The notes below the pieces were generated by a model. It had not been told where the DNA came from. It was given only the letters and a program-made list of their open reading frames with translations, and did not search any database. The position numbers and the translations under genes are program-made. Positions 45,947-56,479 of a stretch of 64,000 nucleotides of DNA are shown here, piece after piece. Source of the DNA: Stenopsyche tienmushanensis. Taxonomy: Eukaryota; Arthropoda; Insecta; Trichoptera; Stenopsychidae. Location of the stretch: assembly GCA_008973525.1 (NCBI GenBank), contig WACJ01000269.1, positions 310,001 to 374,000 of the forward strand, in the 5' to 3' direction. Numbering within the stretch: position 1 is the stretch's first letter; the number at the start of each line of letters is the position of its first letter.

Positions 45947-46691
45947 TAGGGAATCCAATTCCGAGCCAAAATTTTAATCTCGGGATTTCGTTATCGCATT
46001 AGACTATCCCGGGACCAGTCCCGTATTTAAACATAAAATGTTTTCATACTTTCCCTGTCTTTTTCTGTCAATTATGATTTTTTTCTATTATCCGGATTTT
46101 CCGTTATCCGGACTACTTCCATCCCCAATTAGTTCGGATAATCGAGGTTCTACAGTAATAATATCAATGGAACTGATAAAATTATTTTCTGCTGAGACAA
46201 AGACTAAAACTGGCAAAATTCCCGATTTCCCGACAAATTAATTATTCCCGTCGCTGCAGATGAATACTTATATACTATAATACTTTGATGTGAATCGTAA
46301 TTATATTACGTTTGAATACAAAAATTCTGAACCCCGTGTCTATTATATTTCATATCGATATAACCATTATTAGAGTCGAGGTGTAGTAAATACATCACCG
46401 GTAGGGAAATGTTAATATAACAATTTGAAAAACATACATATACGCTATATATGTATACATAGATTAGACAGTCACTGCCTCTAGGCGTTGCCAATTAGTA
46501 ATTACGCCACTGTTTCCATGCGTCCAGATTTCGTCGGGAATGTCTTGATTTAGTAGCCTTCGTCGTGCTGGCGAGGTGTACGATTTCTGTTAGATAAAAA
46601 TTTCAATCCCGATTTTTTCTAGATTACGTTTACTAATCCCGGAATTTATAAACACCTAAAACTATCCGGAATCCCGGGATTGGATTCCCTA
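45947..46691 (-). mobile_element. Non-autonomous hAT element with 8-bp duplication
   Basis: The inverted ends are TAGGGAATCCAATTCCG at the left and the reverse complement of TAGGGAATCCAATCCCG at the right. The 8-bp flank TGTTGGAG is identical on both sides (45939-45946 and 46692-46699). The 745-bp interior aligns in reverse with 35061-35917 and in the same orientation with 60830-61373, but lacks the coding part. At about 46090-46155 it contains a pogo-like end (GAACCTCGATTATCCG on the minus strand), perhaps a nested piece. Confidence 0.85.
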
Positions 46692-46699
46692 TGTTGGAG

Positions 46700-48755
46700 A
46701 AAAATGTGAAAAATGGAGTTATTCGAATAAGGAAGAACAAAATTTAATATATTTATGCCCTTATTTTTCCATCGTAGTATCGATGAGAAAAATGGTTAGT
46801 GGTGGTTTTATCATTACGACTTATTAATGAAGAATGTACCTCCAAGCGTCTGTTGTATGTGGATCAGTTTCCAGTGGCTTTAAATCTTCGTTATTAACGA
46901 GGGTTGTGGTTCTTCTTCAAGGCTCATTGTTGAGATTCATATTACCGAAAAGATTTTTTTTATTCAAATGTAAAATACTGTACGGATCTTTGACTAACTG
47001 AAACTCCGAATCTTCATATAGTACTATGTAATATAATGAATAATTATATTTTTGTAGGAAATTATAGAACATCTGCTATCCAAAATTAAGTCTTAAGCGG
47101 AGGTGATATGTATTAAAGTTAGAATTCTCGTTTTAAACTTAAACTTATTGTGCATTTATCAATGCGGAACGGTATTGGATTAGCCTAATATTTTTGTCGA
47201 ATATATTAACTTTCATGCTCGCATGAAGTGCTTAAGAAAAGTATTAAAAATATATGTTTGTATTGATTATAGGAATATTTTTGTGTAATTTATTTAGAAA
47301 AAAATAGCATATTTAATATTTTTAAAACAATTTATTAAATACATTGTGGATTGTTAAAATATGTCGGTACGTTTCGCTGTAAGCGATTCATCTGGGAAAT
47401 TTCAATTTTGTAGAATTTAATTCGAGTTTTCGCCTACGTTAAGTTTTCATGTTTTGGATAAGACTAACGTCTAATAGTTTTTTTAATGTTGTACCCCGCG
47501 TCGGTACGCAAAGGTTAATTAATTATCATATTATGCTTACTCCAATAACATAGACACCACGCTAAGAGCATTTCAACAAGATTTCCGGATTAAGCAAAAA
47601 GTAGATTGCTGGAGATGAGCTTTCCTATTTGAATATCTCCATTTCTACAATTTGGCTTCTACGAATAACAAATTAACGCCTCATATGAGGAACCTTTAGA
47701 TTTGCATAGGCAGCGCCGGAAATTAGCACAATGCTTCGTCTCCTATATTAATTCAAATAAAGCTCTGTTCTGTTTCTTACGAGTCAGGTATTTTTTTAAT
47801 TTATCACAAATATTCTTCGTTGATGTCTACTCTGAATATGCCCTCAAGCTTTATCTTATCTGATCATTATTAACACTTTGCACTTTGATAGATTCATAAA
47901 TTTAATATATGTTATACATTTATCAATTTAGGTACATATATATGTAAACATTAACCTGTGATCAATGCGACATGTTGAAAATTATTTGTCAGACTTGATA
48001 TAATCCCTCATTGGATGAATCGACGCTGGGCTTAAATAATTCGGGATTTCATCCAGTAAATGGGTCACTCTGGTTCTAGATTCTGTATGTGTAACACAGC
48101 TCACTGAAAGTGGTCAAAGCAAATCCCGCCAAATGCTTTCCTGGAATTATTACTGACCTAGTTTGTATCGAGTGGCTTACTTCGTACAGGGAAATCACAC
48201 ATTTTAATCAATCGCGTTATATTACATTTAATTTTAATTGAAACTATGATGCGTTTCATTAGTCTTATTGTCATCACAAAGTGCATAGTGAGTATAAAAT
48301 GTTTTGGAATTTGCATATGATTTTGAAAATATCGATAAAATAGTGTTTTTAATTGAGATTTATCACATTTTGGAAAAAGAACATAAACATAATATAATAA
48401 TTAATTACAGCTAAATATAAAAAGCAGGGTTTTTTCGTTCGTTATGCAGAGAGTGCATACCAACTGGGGGAAAAATTAAATCTTAATTAAATCACAAAAA
48501 TCAGGGAGCAAAAAGACGAAGCAAAAAGGAATTTTTCGTGTATATTTTCACAATAGTATCTAACTTGCGTCTCCCCCCTAAGATTCCCTCAAGATTCTCA
48601 AGAAGAAGAAGGATGATCTAGCTAAATTTTGTGACTTAAAACTAAAAAACTAGCTTAGATATATAATTTTTATGGGTAGGCTTCCCCTAGACTCTATCCC
48701 GATCTAAATTGACGTGATTGTATAGATCAAAGAAGGTCCCGGATACGCATTTATT
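46700..48755. other. Intergenic tract
   Basis: No gene recognised. A short block at 46989-47040 (AACTCCGAATCTTCATATAG) resembles 53873-53920. I see no exon, RNA gene or clear element ends. Confidence 0.4.
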
Positions 48756-48759
48756 CCCG

Positions 48760-49140
48760 AAAATATTGCAAAAATCCCTAAAAGAGAACGGAGTCGCCAC
48801 AAGGTCTATGTGTCCATCCGGTCCACTTTTCAGACCACTGACATTACGAATGAGCGCCTCGCGATTGGATGCTGTATCCGATCATGTATACAGAACGAAG
48901 TTGTCTGAAGAAGAGTGATCGGATAGGTTGCTTAAATTTTACTATCGACGAAAGTATTGTTGTCTTTATTTATTGCGGGCTTATGTCGGCTGAGTCGGGC
49001 CAATGTTTAAGCGATAATAAAGAAAAGAGAGATCAAACATCTTATTGTTCATTTGTGTAAAAAAGAACGGTCATGTAAATTAAAAACCATGTGCAACTCT
49101 CGACTGGGTCGGTATTCTGCGTTTTGCGCCCCAAGCTCAG
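48760..49140 (+). repeat. Dispersed repeat family R1, second plus-strand copy
   Basis: Aligns with 33380-33775 throughout. Its right end runs into the Tc1-like piece at 49150, so R1 might be the flank of a larger Tc1-type element. Confidence 0.65.
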
Positions 49141-49149
49141 TGTTAGGAA

Positions 49150-49522
49150 GGCTGAATACTATTGTAGAAATGTCAAAAAAAAAATCTCATCTAAAAAGAA
49201 ACAATTAGTATTTGACAAAAATATGGACTTTCATTATGTGGAAGAAGTATTTACCGACAAAAGAATGTTCGATATTTTTGATAGGGGCCCTGTTAAACAT
49301 ATATTTAAACAGCCTGAAAAAAATATTTTTTGTGCAGAAAAGTTGAATCTAGACAACCGATTTAAACTTTATCATGGCAATGATCCAAAGCACATCTCTC
49401 ACTTTGTTATTATATATTATATTTGCTCAAATGTAATTGAACTGTCACCGAAGTTTCTCACTCTTAACCTTATAGAACACATTTGGGGTGTTTTTGAAGA
49501 AAAAAATATCGAAAGTATCTAA
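49150..49522 (+). pseudogene. Tc1-like transposase fragment
   Basis: The peptide contains EEVFTDKRMFDIFDRGPVKH (first catalytic region), FKLYHGNDPKHISHFV (second region; the usual QDNDPKH has G in place of the catalytic D) and LSPKFLTLNLIEHIWGVFEE (third region, usual SPDLNPIEHLWG). The order and spacing match Tc1 transposases. Loss of the second D and of the SPD motif makes it inactive. Confidence 0.75.
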
Positions 49523-49714
49523 TAAATTCAAAGGAAGGAATGAGAAGTATATTGGCAGAAGAATGGGTTGAAAATTTGGTCAAATTTAATTTCAGTTACC
49601 ATTTAAGACAATATATTTTGTCCTTATCTATATCAAAATTCTAATAAGAAAAACAAAATAATTTAAACATGACTTTGATGAATACAATCTCTATTGATAA
49701 TTCGTCTTATATTA

Positions 49715-50247
49715 CAGCCTACCCGCGGTAATTCGACCCCTGTCTAATCCGGCACCCTCTATAATCCGACATTCCAATACAAATATAGTAAATTTGCACG
49801 ATAAAGCTTCGTCAATGTAAATAAAAATACAACAGTGAGATTCTGATATTTTTGTAAGTTGGCAAGTAGACCAGGCAAGAGGTAAACTCTTAATAAAGCT
49901 AAACATCTAGAGGTGGTAAATGTGTTTTTTAATAAATAAAGAGGCATATACCTATTTCTTGGTCCATATTGGTAATGAAAGCAAAATTGTTTTACAGAGA
50001 GACAATAAAATAAGACTTTGTAGCGAGTAAATGATGGTTGGATTGTGTTTATGATGTTAATTCTATAACATGAAACCCTGTGTTGTCTATGTATATCTCA
50101 TCATTTTCATATTTTTTCGGATCACAAATACTCCTTTCCAAAAAAATCCGGACTACAAGGGTACGGGGGCAATACTCTATAGTCCGACATATTAGAAAAT
50201 CCGATACCGTCTTTCAAAATATTTATTGGATTATCACGAATCGACTG
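49715..50247. mobile_element. pogo/Tigger-like MITE with TA duplication
   Basis: The left end is CAGCCTACCCGCGGTAATTC and the right end reads ATTATCACGAATCGACTG, giving inverted ends starting CAG(C/T)C. TA flanks are at 49713-49714 and 50248-50249. Inside are repeated TAATCCG/CGGATTA words (TCTAATCCGGCAC, TATAATCCGACA, AAAATCCGGACT), typical of Tigger/Jerky-type families. There is no coding capacity: frames over it on both strands are accidental. Confidence 0.7.
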
Positions 50248-50249
50248 TA

Positions 50250-52830
50250 TGTTTTTAGCTGCTATATTTTTTATGTGGGTGATTCACAAATTTTTCCACA
50301 TGAACTTAATATATTGAATGATCTCATATCGCTGCATCACCGCCAATTGTGGAAAATAATCGTTCAACAGCAAATTTTAGTTTGACGATAATCTAATCCA
50401 AAGAATAGTTAGAAAAGAGTATGTAATATTCATGTATACATAAAATAGACCCAAATCGATAATTTTGCTTGCTATCCGGGCGATTGAGGGTTTCGTCTAT
50501 CTTTGAGCTTGGGGATTTAATAAAAGTGAATCGTATAGTTTTGCTGTTGAATGCATAATGAATGATAATCGTTAATACACTTTTAAATACACGATAGACC
50601 TCTATTGATCATTTGGATATTTATTTTTTAATCAGTCTATTCGTTCAGACTATCTTTATTTTAGTGAATACAAATGCATATAGATGGCGAGCCAAGTTTT
50701 AAATTTTTTTGTATATTATATGAGAAAAGTAGATAAAAAATTTACATTTAATATTTAATAATTCAGGAAAAATAAAATAATTGCATTAAAACAAGTTTCG
50801 ATCATTGCATTAAAAATAGCTGCTCTGTTCAAGATAATTCTATATATAGTGTTCACAAAAAGAGATCTAGCTGCGAGACTTCAATGACGAGCCATCAACA
50901 ACTAATCGCAGGTCATCACTAGAAAGATCACATTTATTGTAATTTAAAATGTGAATCAATTCAAATCCAATGATTTATCGTGTGCGTTTTAATTTAAAAT
51001 AATAAAACACCCTTTGAAGAAATAAAAGTTAAGAAGCAAATTTACGTTTCCATCGCTGGGCAATAAAAATGTGGTATTTCCATGAAGATTTCGAGATAAT
51101 CAATCAATTTTCGAATGGAGGGCTTCATCCCCCCTTGGGACAACCCTGGAAGAACTTTGACCCTCATCAGCATACATCGGATAGAAGATATATTTGTTTA
51201 AAAATACATTTTATGTTGGAGGTTTTTGTGTACAAATATATATTTTAGAGCATGTGATGCATTCAAAATTGTAATTCATATTGGAGAATAATCTCACATG
51301 AAATTTTTGATATGGTATTTTATGCATACGAAATACAGCAAAAAATATCTTTTAATCCATTTATATTTTTGAAATTCATTGTTTGAGATAAATTTTGACC
51401 TCGTATCAATTGTTTGGGCAGCAATAATATAGAGATGTTTGTTTTGATAACGCTTTTATTGATTAGATAATTTTGTATATTTCCAAATAGATTTTCAACA
51501 ATTTATTTTTATATGTGTATAGTAAAAAAATATTCAATAAGCATTCTGTATTATATATTAAACAAAAAAAAAACCTACAATTTTATAGTCAATTTGTATT
51601 GAGACACGGTTCAGGAAACACTCAAAAAGTATACATAGATGGGTACTTAAATTTAAACTTTATGTTTGAGTGAGTAAAATTAGATCATCAGCTTAGTTAT
51701 CTATGATAAATAGTTTAATACTCATATTGTATAGGTAAAATAAATAAACAATTAATTAAGATTTTAAATAAATTGTCGTTAACCGCATTAGAACACCAAA
51801 AAATAATCTGTTGATCATAGAGAAGAATTGTAACTTAGTGCTGATAAGAATAAGAAGTGAGTGCTGTTCAATAATCTTATGCAATAAAATCAATTATTTT
51901 CATATTTAATTTTTAATAAATGAAGAGGGAATGATAAAAAATGTTGATTACTTACCGGTCCGCTTAATATTATCATTGTGCACTATCTTAAGGATATTGA
52001 GGGAATGTAAAATTCTTGAATTATTTTGACTAAAATTTGTTATAAAATATAGCAGGCAATTAATTTTTTTATGTGATTTAATGCGAATGTATTTTTAAAT
52101 TAATGTCGTTTATCTTATGGCGTTAAATAGGGAGAAACGTCAATTAATTCAAAGAAAATTGAATATCCTCGCCCATGTAAGAAAGAAATCTATGCAATCT
52201 AGCAAGGGCGCATAATTGAATATTTAATCTTCGCAAGGAGGTGTACTTTAGATTTATATTTAATATTTTAACTCTCAAAGCGGGGAAATTCAGTCTTTTG
52301 GAAAATTGTTCCAAAATGAGGAACGCTCATTTGAAATTCTGAATACACATCGTCTTCAATTCGTTAGTTTTTCTTTTTCGTTCGTTCCACTCTAAAAAAA
52401 TATATTGTGAGTCGCTTTGTTTGTTTTTTTTTCAAAAACTAACTATAAATACTTGACCTTATTCAATGGTAAATATTAAGATTTAATTTGATGGAAAATC
52501 TCAATTTATTCATGTAGAAAGGAATTAAAAATGAAATCTTCAACGTTTTTACGTCTCATTTCAATAGAAAATCAGACTGAGAATTTTATAAGTTGCAGTC
52601 GAAAATGTAAGATGAGCAAAAAAAAAACATCCTGAAGGTTTCTCTGAAAAAAGTTTACTTTATTATTTATTTGCCTTTGGGCTTGTATAGTTCTATAAAA
52701 TAATTTTGCTACCCGATAATGCATTCCATCATTTCTGTTTATCCTGAGCTTCCTCTCTCAAATTATCCAGACCTAGACGCTCAGAATCCTTATGAATTTA
52801 ATCTTCCGATGGTTCTTCTTCCTTTGAGTA
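50250..52830. other. Gene-free AT-rich tract
   Basis: I see no gene, element end or structured repeat in these 2.6 kb. Confidence 0.5.
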
Positions 52831-52834
52831 GTGA

Positions 52835-53115
52835 GCTAACTTTAAATCATTATAAACGTTTAATGTATGTTGTATGTCCGCCACTTATCATCCGTACAAA
52901 TACACTTGTCTATCAGGACTGTCTCAGCGTGTATGAAGCTTGTATATAAATAAATACTGCCGATAGCACACAATATTCGTTGATTGTTTTGCGCAAACAT
53001 AAATAATACACTTGAAATCGATTCATTATATTATTCACACATTATTAGTCGACAAATTTGGGTTAACGATCTACACAATCGTACGATGTACGCAGGATAC
53101 TCTATCCGTCTCTGT
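52835..53115 (-). repeat. Repeat family R2, minus-strand copy
   Basis: The reverse complement carries the R2 words (ATCGTACGATTGTGTAGATC, AAATTTGTCGACTAATAATG, TTCATACACGCTGAGACAGT, GATAAGTGGCGGACA). Its first 230 bp overlap the frame 52719-52949, which is therefore not a gene. It forms an inverted pair with the next copy. Confidence 0.6.
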
Positions 53116-53429
53116 CTCCCATTCACAATTTCCGACTTGTTTTAAATCATTTATGTACGAAGAACATTTATAGCCTATATTAGATATTTTGATTTCTAAA
53201 AATGTTCTAATATTTTATTTTATTGTTATTAATGGTTCCCATAAAACATTATTCTATTTACTATTTACTTGAACCAAATACACACTGTCCGGTTGCTTGC
53301 TTTATCTTGCGAAAATAATAGTATTCGCGATCTGCCAATTTTTTTTCATAGAAAACAATAAAAACAGCAACAATGGCTCCTTATTTAACCCCTAAAGGAG
53401 TACTATCCCAGGGCTTGGGATCCCCCCTC

Positions 53430-53690
53430 CGCTTATTCGAAAGAGCACTCTCATACATTGAGCTCGGAGACAAAGACAGAGACAGAGAGAGAACGTAGCG
53501 CAGCTCGGGAGACAAAGACGGAGAGCTTCCCCGCATACATCGCACGATTGTATAGATCGTTAGCCCAAATTTATCGACTAATAATGATTTCGATTTCAAG
53601 AGCGTTGTTTGTTTACGCAAAGAAATGACCAAATATTTTGTGCTATCGACAGTGCTTATTTATTTAATTGCTTCCTATTCATCGCTCCTA
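53430..53690 (+). repeat. Repeat family R2, plus-strand copy
   Basis: Matches 20840-21080: GACAGAGA-rich start, CATCGCACGATTGTA, AAATTTATCGACTAATAATG, CGCAAAGAAATGACC, GCTATCGACAGTG. It ends before the CACGCTGCG block. With 52835-53115 it makes a head-to-head inverted pair about 315 bp apart. Confidence 0.6.
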
Positions 53691-53699
53691 TTCATGTAA

Positions 53700-54080
53700 A
53701 GAAATGACGTGGTCTTGTATGCTATCAACAATGTTTATTTACAATTGACTCTGCGTCGAATTGAAGATTGTCTTATGCTGATAGGAGCTGACAGAAAGTA
53801 ATCGCTGTAAAGCGATTATGGCATCAACGACTTCATCTTTGACTTCATCAGGTTAACTAACTAAAATTCCGAATCTTCATGTGTAACTATGGAATAGAAA
53901 GCGTTCAAGATCTAATCCACTTATCCTACAGCTAAAAAATACAAATTAATTAAAAAAACTTATAGCTAGTTAACATGAAGCTCTTATATCATTAATATAA
54001 ATGTTTGTGTGGAAAAAAGCCTTTCGGTGGCATGGTGGGTGGGTTTGTGTGTTACGTTAGTTCTTCGCGAACTTGACCTA
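53700..54080. other. Short intergenic tract
   Basis: No gene recognised. AATCGCT/AGCGATT forms a short hairpin near 53801-53817. Confidence 0.4.
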
Positions 54081-54084
54081 ATCT

Positions 54085-54216
54085 CTATCCAATTATAAGC
54101 ATATTTCCTAAAGGAGCCACATTTTCATTGAATGCGAGTTCCTCTCTGGATAGAGAATCGTTGGCAGTCGCCCAGGGTACTAAAACTGCCAGTCCGATTA
54201 ATTGGATCTGGATTGC
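54085..54216 (-). CDS. Possible terminal exon, short hydrophobic peptide
   Basis: A pyrimidine-rich GCTTTTCACATCAG makes a good acceptor at 54217-54218 on the minus strand. It is followed by 43 codons and a stop: AIQIQLIGLAVLVPWATAND then SLSREELAFNENVAPLGNML. The hydrophobic start followed by ATA looks like a signal-peptide core. The local DNA is GC-richer than its surroundings (54040-54370). I do not recognise the protein. A real last exon of a minus-strand gene is possible, but chance is not excluded. Confidence 0.25.
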   Translation of the reverse strand, partial: AIQIQLIGLAVLVPWATANDSLSREELAFNENVAPLGNMLIIG

Positions 54217-54374
54217 CTGATGTGAAAAGCCGCGTTGGTCACTTGTCTTCCGCGACTCATTTAGCACGGCGGTGTGTTGCGTAGGCCGCGAGTGCGCACG
54301 CGCGTGTGTCAATGCGTCATGTCTGTCCGACTGTCCGTCCCTAAAGAATGCACCAGCTAAACATAGACACCGGC

Positions 54375-55030
54375 GCCAACATACTTTCTATCCGATTTTA
54401 ACCTCCGCAAACGCTATCATCCACTTAAAACTCCCAAAATAATAATAAAATAAGTAATAAATTATGATGGTGAAAGAATAAATTGTGATCAGTGCTATTC
54501 GTTTTAAATAATATTATTGATGATTTTCCAACGAAAATTATCAAGGATGTGATGAGTTTCAAGCTGTTAATAATTTGAACTAAACAAATTTAAAAAATCG
54601 GTCATTAATCATAAGTCGATGACGCTAGATGTAGACCGTCATATCAATACGTGACAATTTAATCGTTTTTTAATCTAATCATTAGAGTATTGTCATTTAT
54701 TACAATACACGATTATTGTTTGAATTGTCCAAAAATATTACTGAGGGATGACTAATAAATACATATAAATTCATTGGTTGGTAATTTTAAAAAATGAGTT
54801 CAAAATTCTCATATGCACATATGTTGATCCACACCACAATTTCCATCCAATCCATCGAGTGAAACATTGCAGTGATTCTTAATTAAAAAAACATGCAATA
54901 TATGATCTTTGGATGCATCACACAGTCCTGTATATCTGAATTTTTAAAAAATCCTAATATTTACATGACCGATGATGATGTCTAAAATTTTAGGGATATT
55001 CCTAAGAAAATGGCTTTGATTGAAGATTTA
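54375..55030. other. AT-rich tract
   Basis: No gene or element recognised. Confidence 0.45.
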
Positions 55031-55039
55031 ACCTTCCAA

Positions 55040-55730
55040 ATACACTCGAGCCTCGTACAACACGGTTATGTGGTTCCGCAAAAACTCGTGCAATACAAAT
55101 CCGTGCTATACAAGGTTTGAAGTTCATACAAAATTAGGGTTTGCTAGCGCTCCGTTAAAACTTTCATAACATCATTCATTCATCATCGCTATCAGTTATA
55201 ATTCTATATGTTTTATTCTTTTTTGAGATCTGTTGTGGGTTTACATCGTCAGAGAACTCTGGGATATTTCTGGTTTTAATCCTCAAAAATAATAAGCGCA
55301 TTTCATTATAAGGTTCCAAAATCTCTCTTGAATTTTAAACTTCTTTCCATTATAGGATCATTTTCTATTTTTAAAAAATCTAATTTAATAGCCAATTCTA
55401 TGATTTCTATGTTTTTAATGTGAAACGTATAGCTACTTGGCTGCAACTGCTTTTCGAGTCATTAATTGTGGTAGATTCATTTAATATTTGGACTAATTCG
55501 TCTTCGTTCAATGTATGATCTTCCAATATTTCCTGGATGTCATGAATATCCATATCATCAAAACCTTCTCCATCAATATCACGACAAATATTTATTGTCC
55601 TTTGGTATTCATATTCTATGGATGGTAAAATATTTCCTCTAGAGACTATTTCTGGCAACAGCTTTTTCCAGCAAAAATTTAAAACGGATTGTTTCATGAT
55701 AACAGGAATCATTTTCCTCATCATTCATAT
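55040..55730 (-). mobile_element. Tigger/pogo element, 3' part
   Basis: The left boundary contains a Tigger-like end (CACTCGAGCCTCGTACAACA followed by CGTGCAATACAA, near 55043-55120). The minus strand carries the transposase C-terminus at 55407-55724, so coding orientation and the end agree. The rest of the transposase and the other end are not recognisable. Confidence 0.55.
55407..55724 (-). pseudogene. Tigger (TIGD-like) transposase C-terminal part
   Basis: The peptide reads SVLNFCWKKLLPEIVSRGNI, then DGEGFDDMDIHDIQEILEDH and LNEDELVQIL. This is the region after the DDE core in Tigger-type transposases (N.CWKK...P and an acidic helix with ...L..HN.EL..EEL). The catalytic core is absent upstream. 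Confidence 0.65.
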
Positions 55731-55969
55731 TCAAACCACCATCATTTTTTCTTATATCATGGGGCTTATTTGCAGTCTTGATCTAGTTTTAAAAAAATGC
55801 AAAATTCATCTTTATGTGTATATTTAAATGTTGCAATTTAATCAAGATGGCAATTTGTAGTGTTTGTTCATACATGTATCATCTCGAGAAATTCGTATAG
55901 TTGATGATTTGCATTTGTAACGTAAGAGAATTGTAATGAATATTCCACTTCTGACACCATTGAAACGTA

Positions 55970-56190
55970 GGAGGTAGAGTGGAGGCGATCCCCGAGCGGC
56001 GCCCCGCTTTTACGTGCTCGTTGATATGGCCGCACTCGCATGTGGATCCGTTCTGCTCTCGATAACTTCTTTATTAATCACACGAGAGATATGGCCGCGG
56101 GAAGCACGTCTTCCCGCACCCAAGGCTGTCCAACTACCTCACGACTTCCGCCTGAGTGACAACTAACGTTATTGCAAACGCAATGTAACC
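55970..56190. other. Small GC-rich patch
   Basis: About 220 bp with GAGCGGCGCCCCGC, ATGGCCGC twice and TTCTTTATTAATCACACGAG. It resembles 5640-5720 only in style (GC-rich flanks around a TTTAATAA word). It may be an LTR or a promoter fragment; I cannot tell. Confidence 0.25.
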
Positions 56191-56211
56191 TTAGCACTAC
56201 AGAAGATTAAA

Positions 56212-56477
56212 TTAACACATTGCACATAAAGAGAGACGGAAGATGTCGCTGTTAATCTGGCGAATAAATGGGATGATATTTTGTTCATGATACACATTCA
56301 ATTTCTGCCATGGATCATTTCTTAAACTGAAATTTTCATCGCAGAATACATCAATATCGTACTGCTCATTTTCTTTATGCATTGACAGCATTTCTTTTAG
56401 AATAAATGACAAAATTAAAGGAAAACCAAATGATTTATCAAGAATCGGACATTTCATATGAAAATATCTATTTGTCA
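56212..56477 (-). CDS. Possible terminal exon of an unrecognised gene
   Basis: The acceptor AATATACAG lies at 56478-56480 on the minus strand. The following frame is open for 88 codons to a stop: PILDKSFGFPLILSFILKEM, LSMHKENEQYDIDVFCDENF, then QKLNVYHEQNIIPFIRQINS and a Cys-containing end. Composition is protein-like and less AT-driven than nearby frames. I recognise no family. It could equally be a decayed transposon piece. Confidence 0.3.
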
Positions 56478-56479
56478 CT

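Noticed and set aside
35212..46494. The near-identical 62-residue frames at 35212-35400 (+) and 46306-46494 (-)
   Set aside because: The sequence conservation comes from being the same hAT family interior. No known hAT protein segment fits; probably non-coding.
52719..53632. Frames at 52719-52949 and 53381-53632
   Set aside because: They are parts of the R2 inverted pair.
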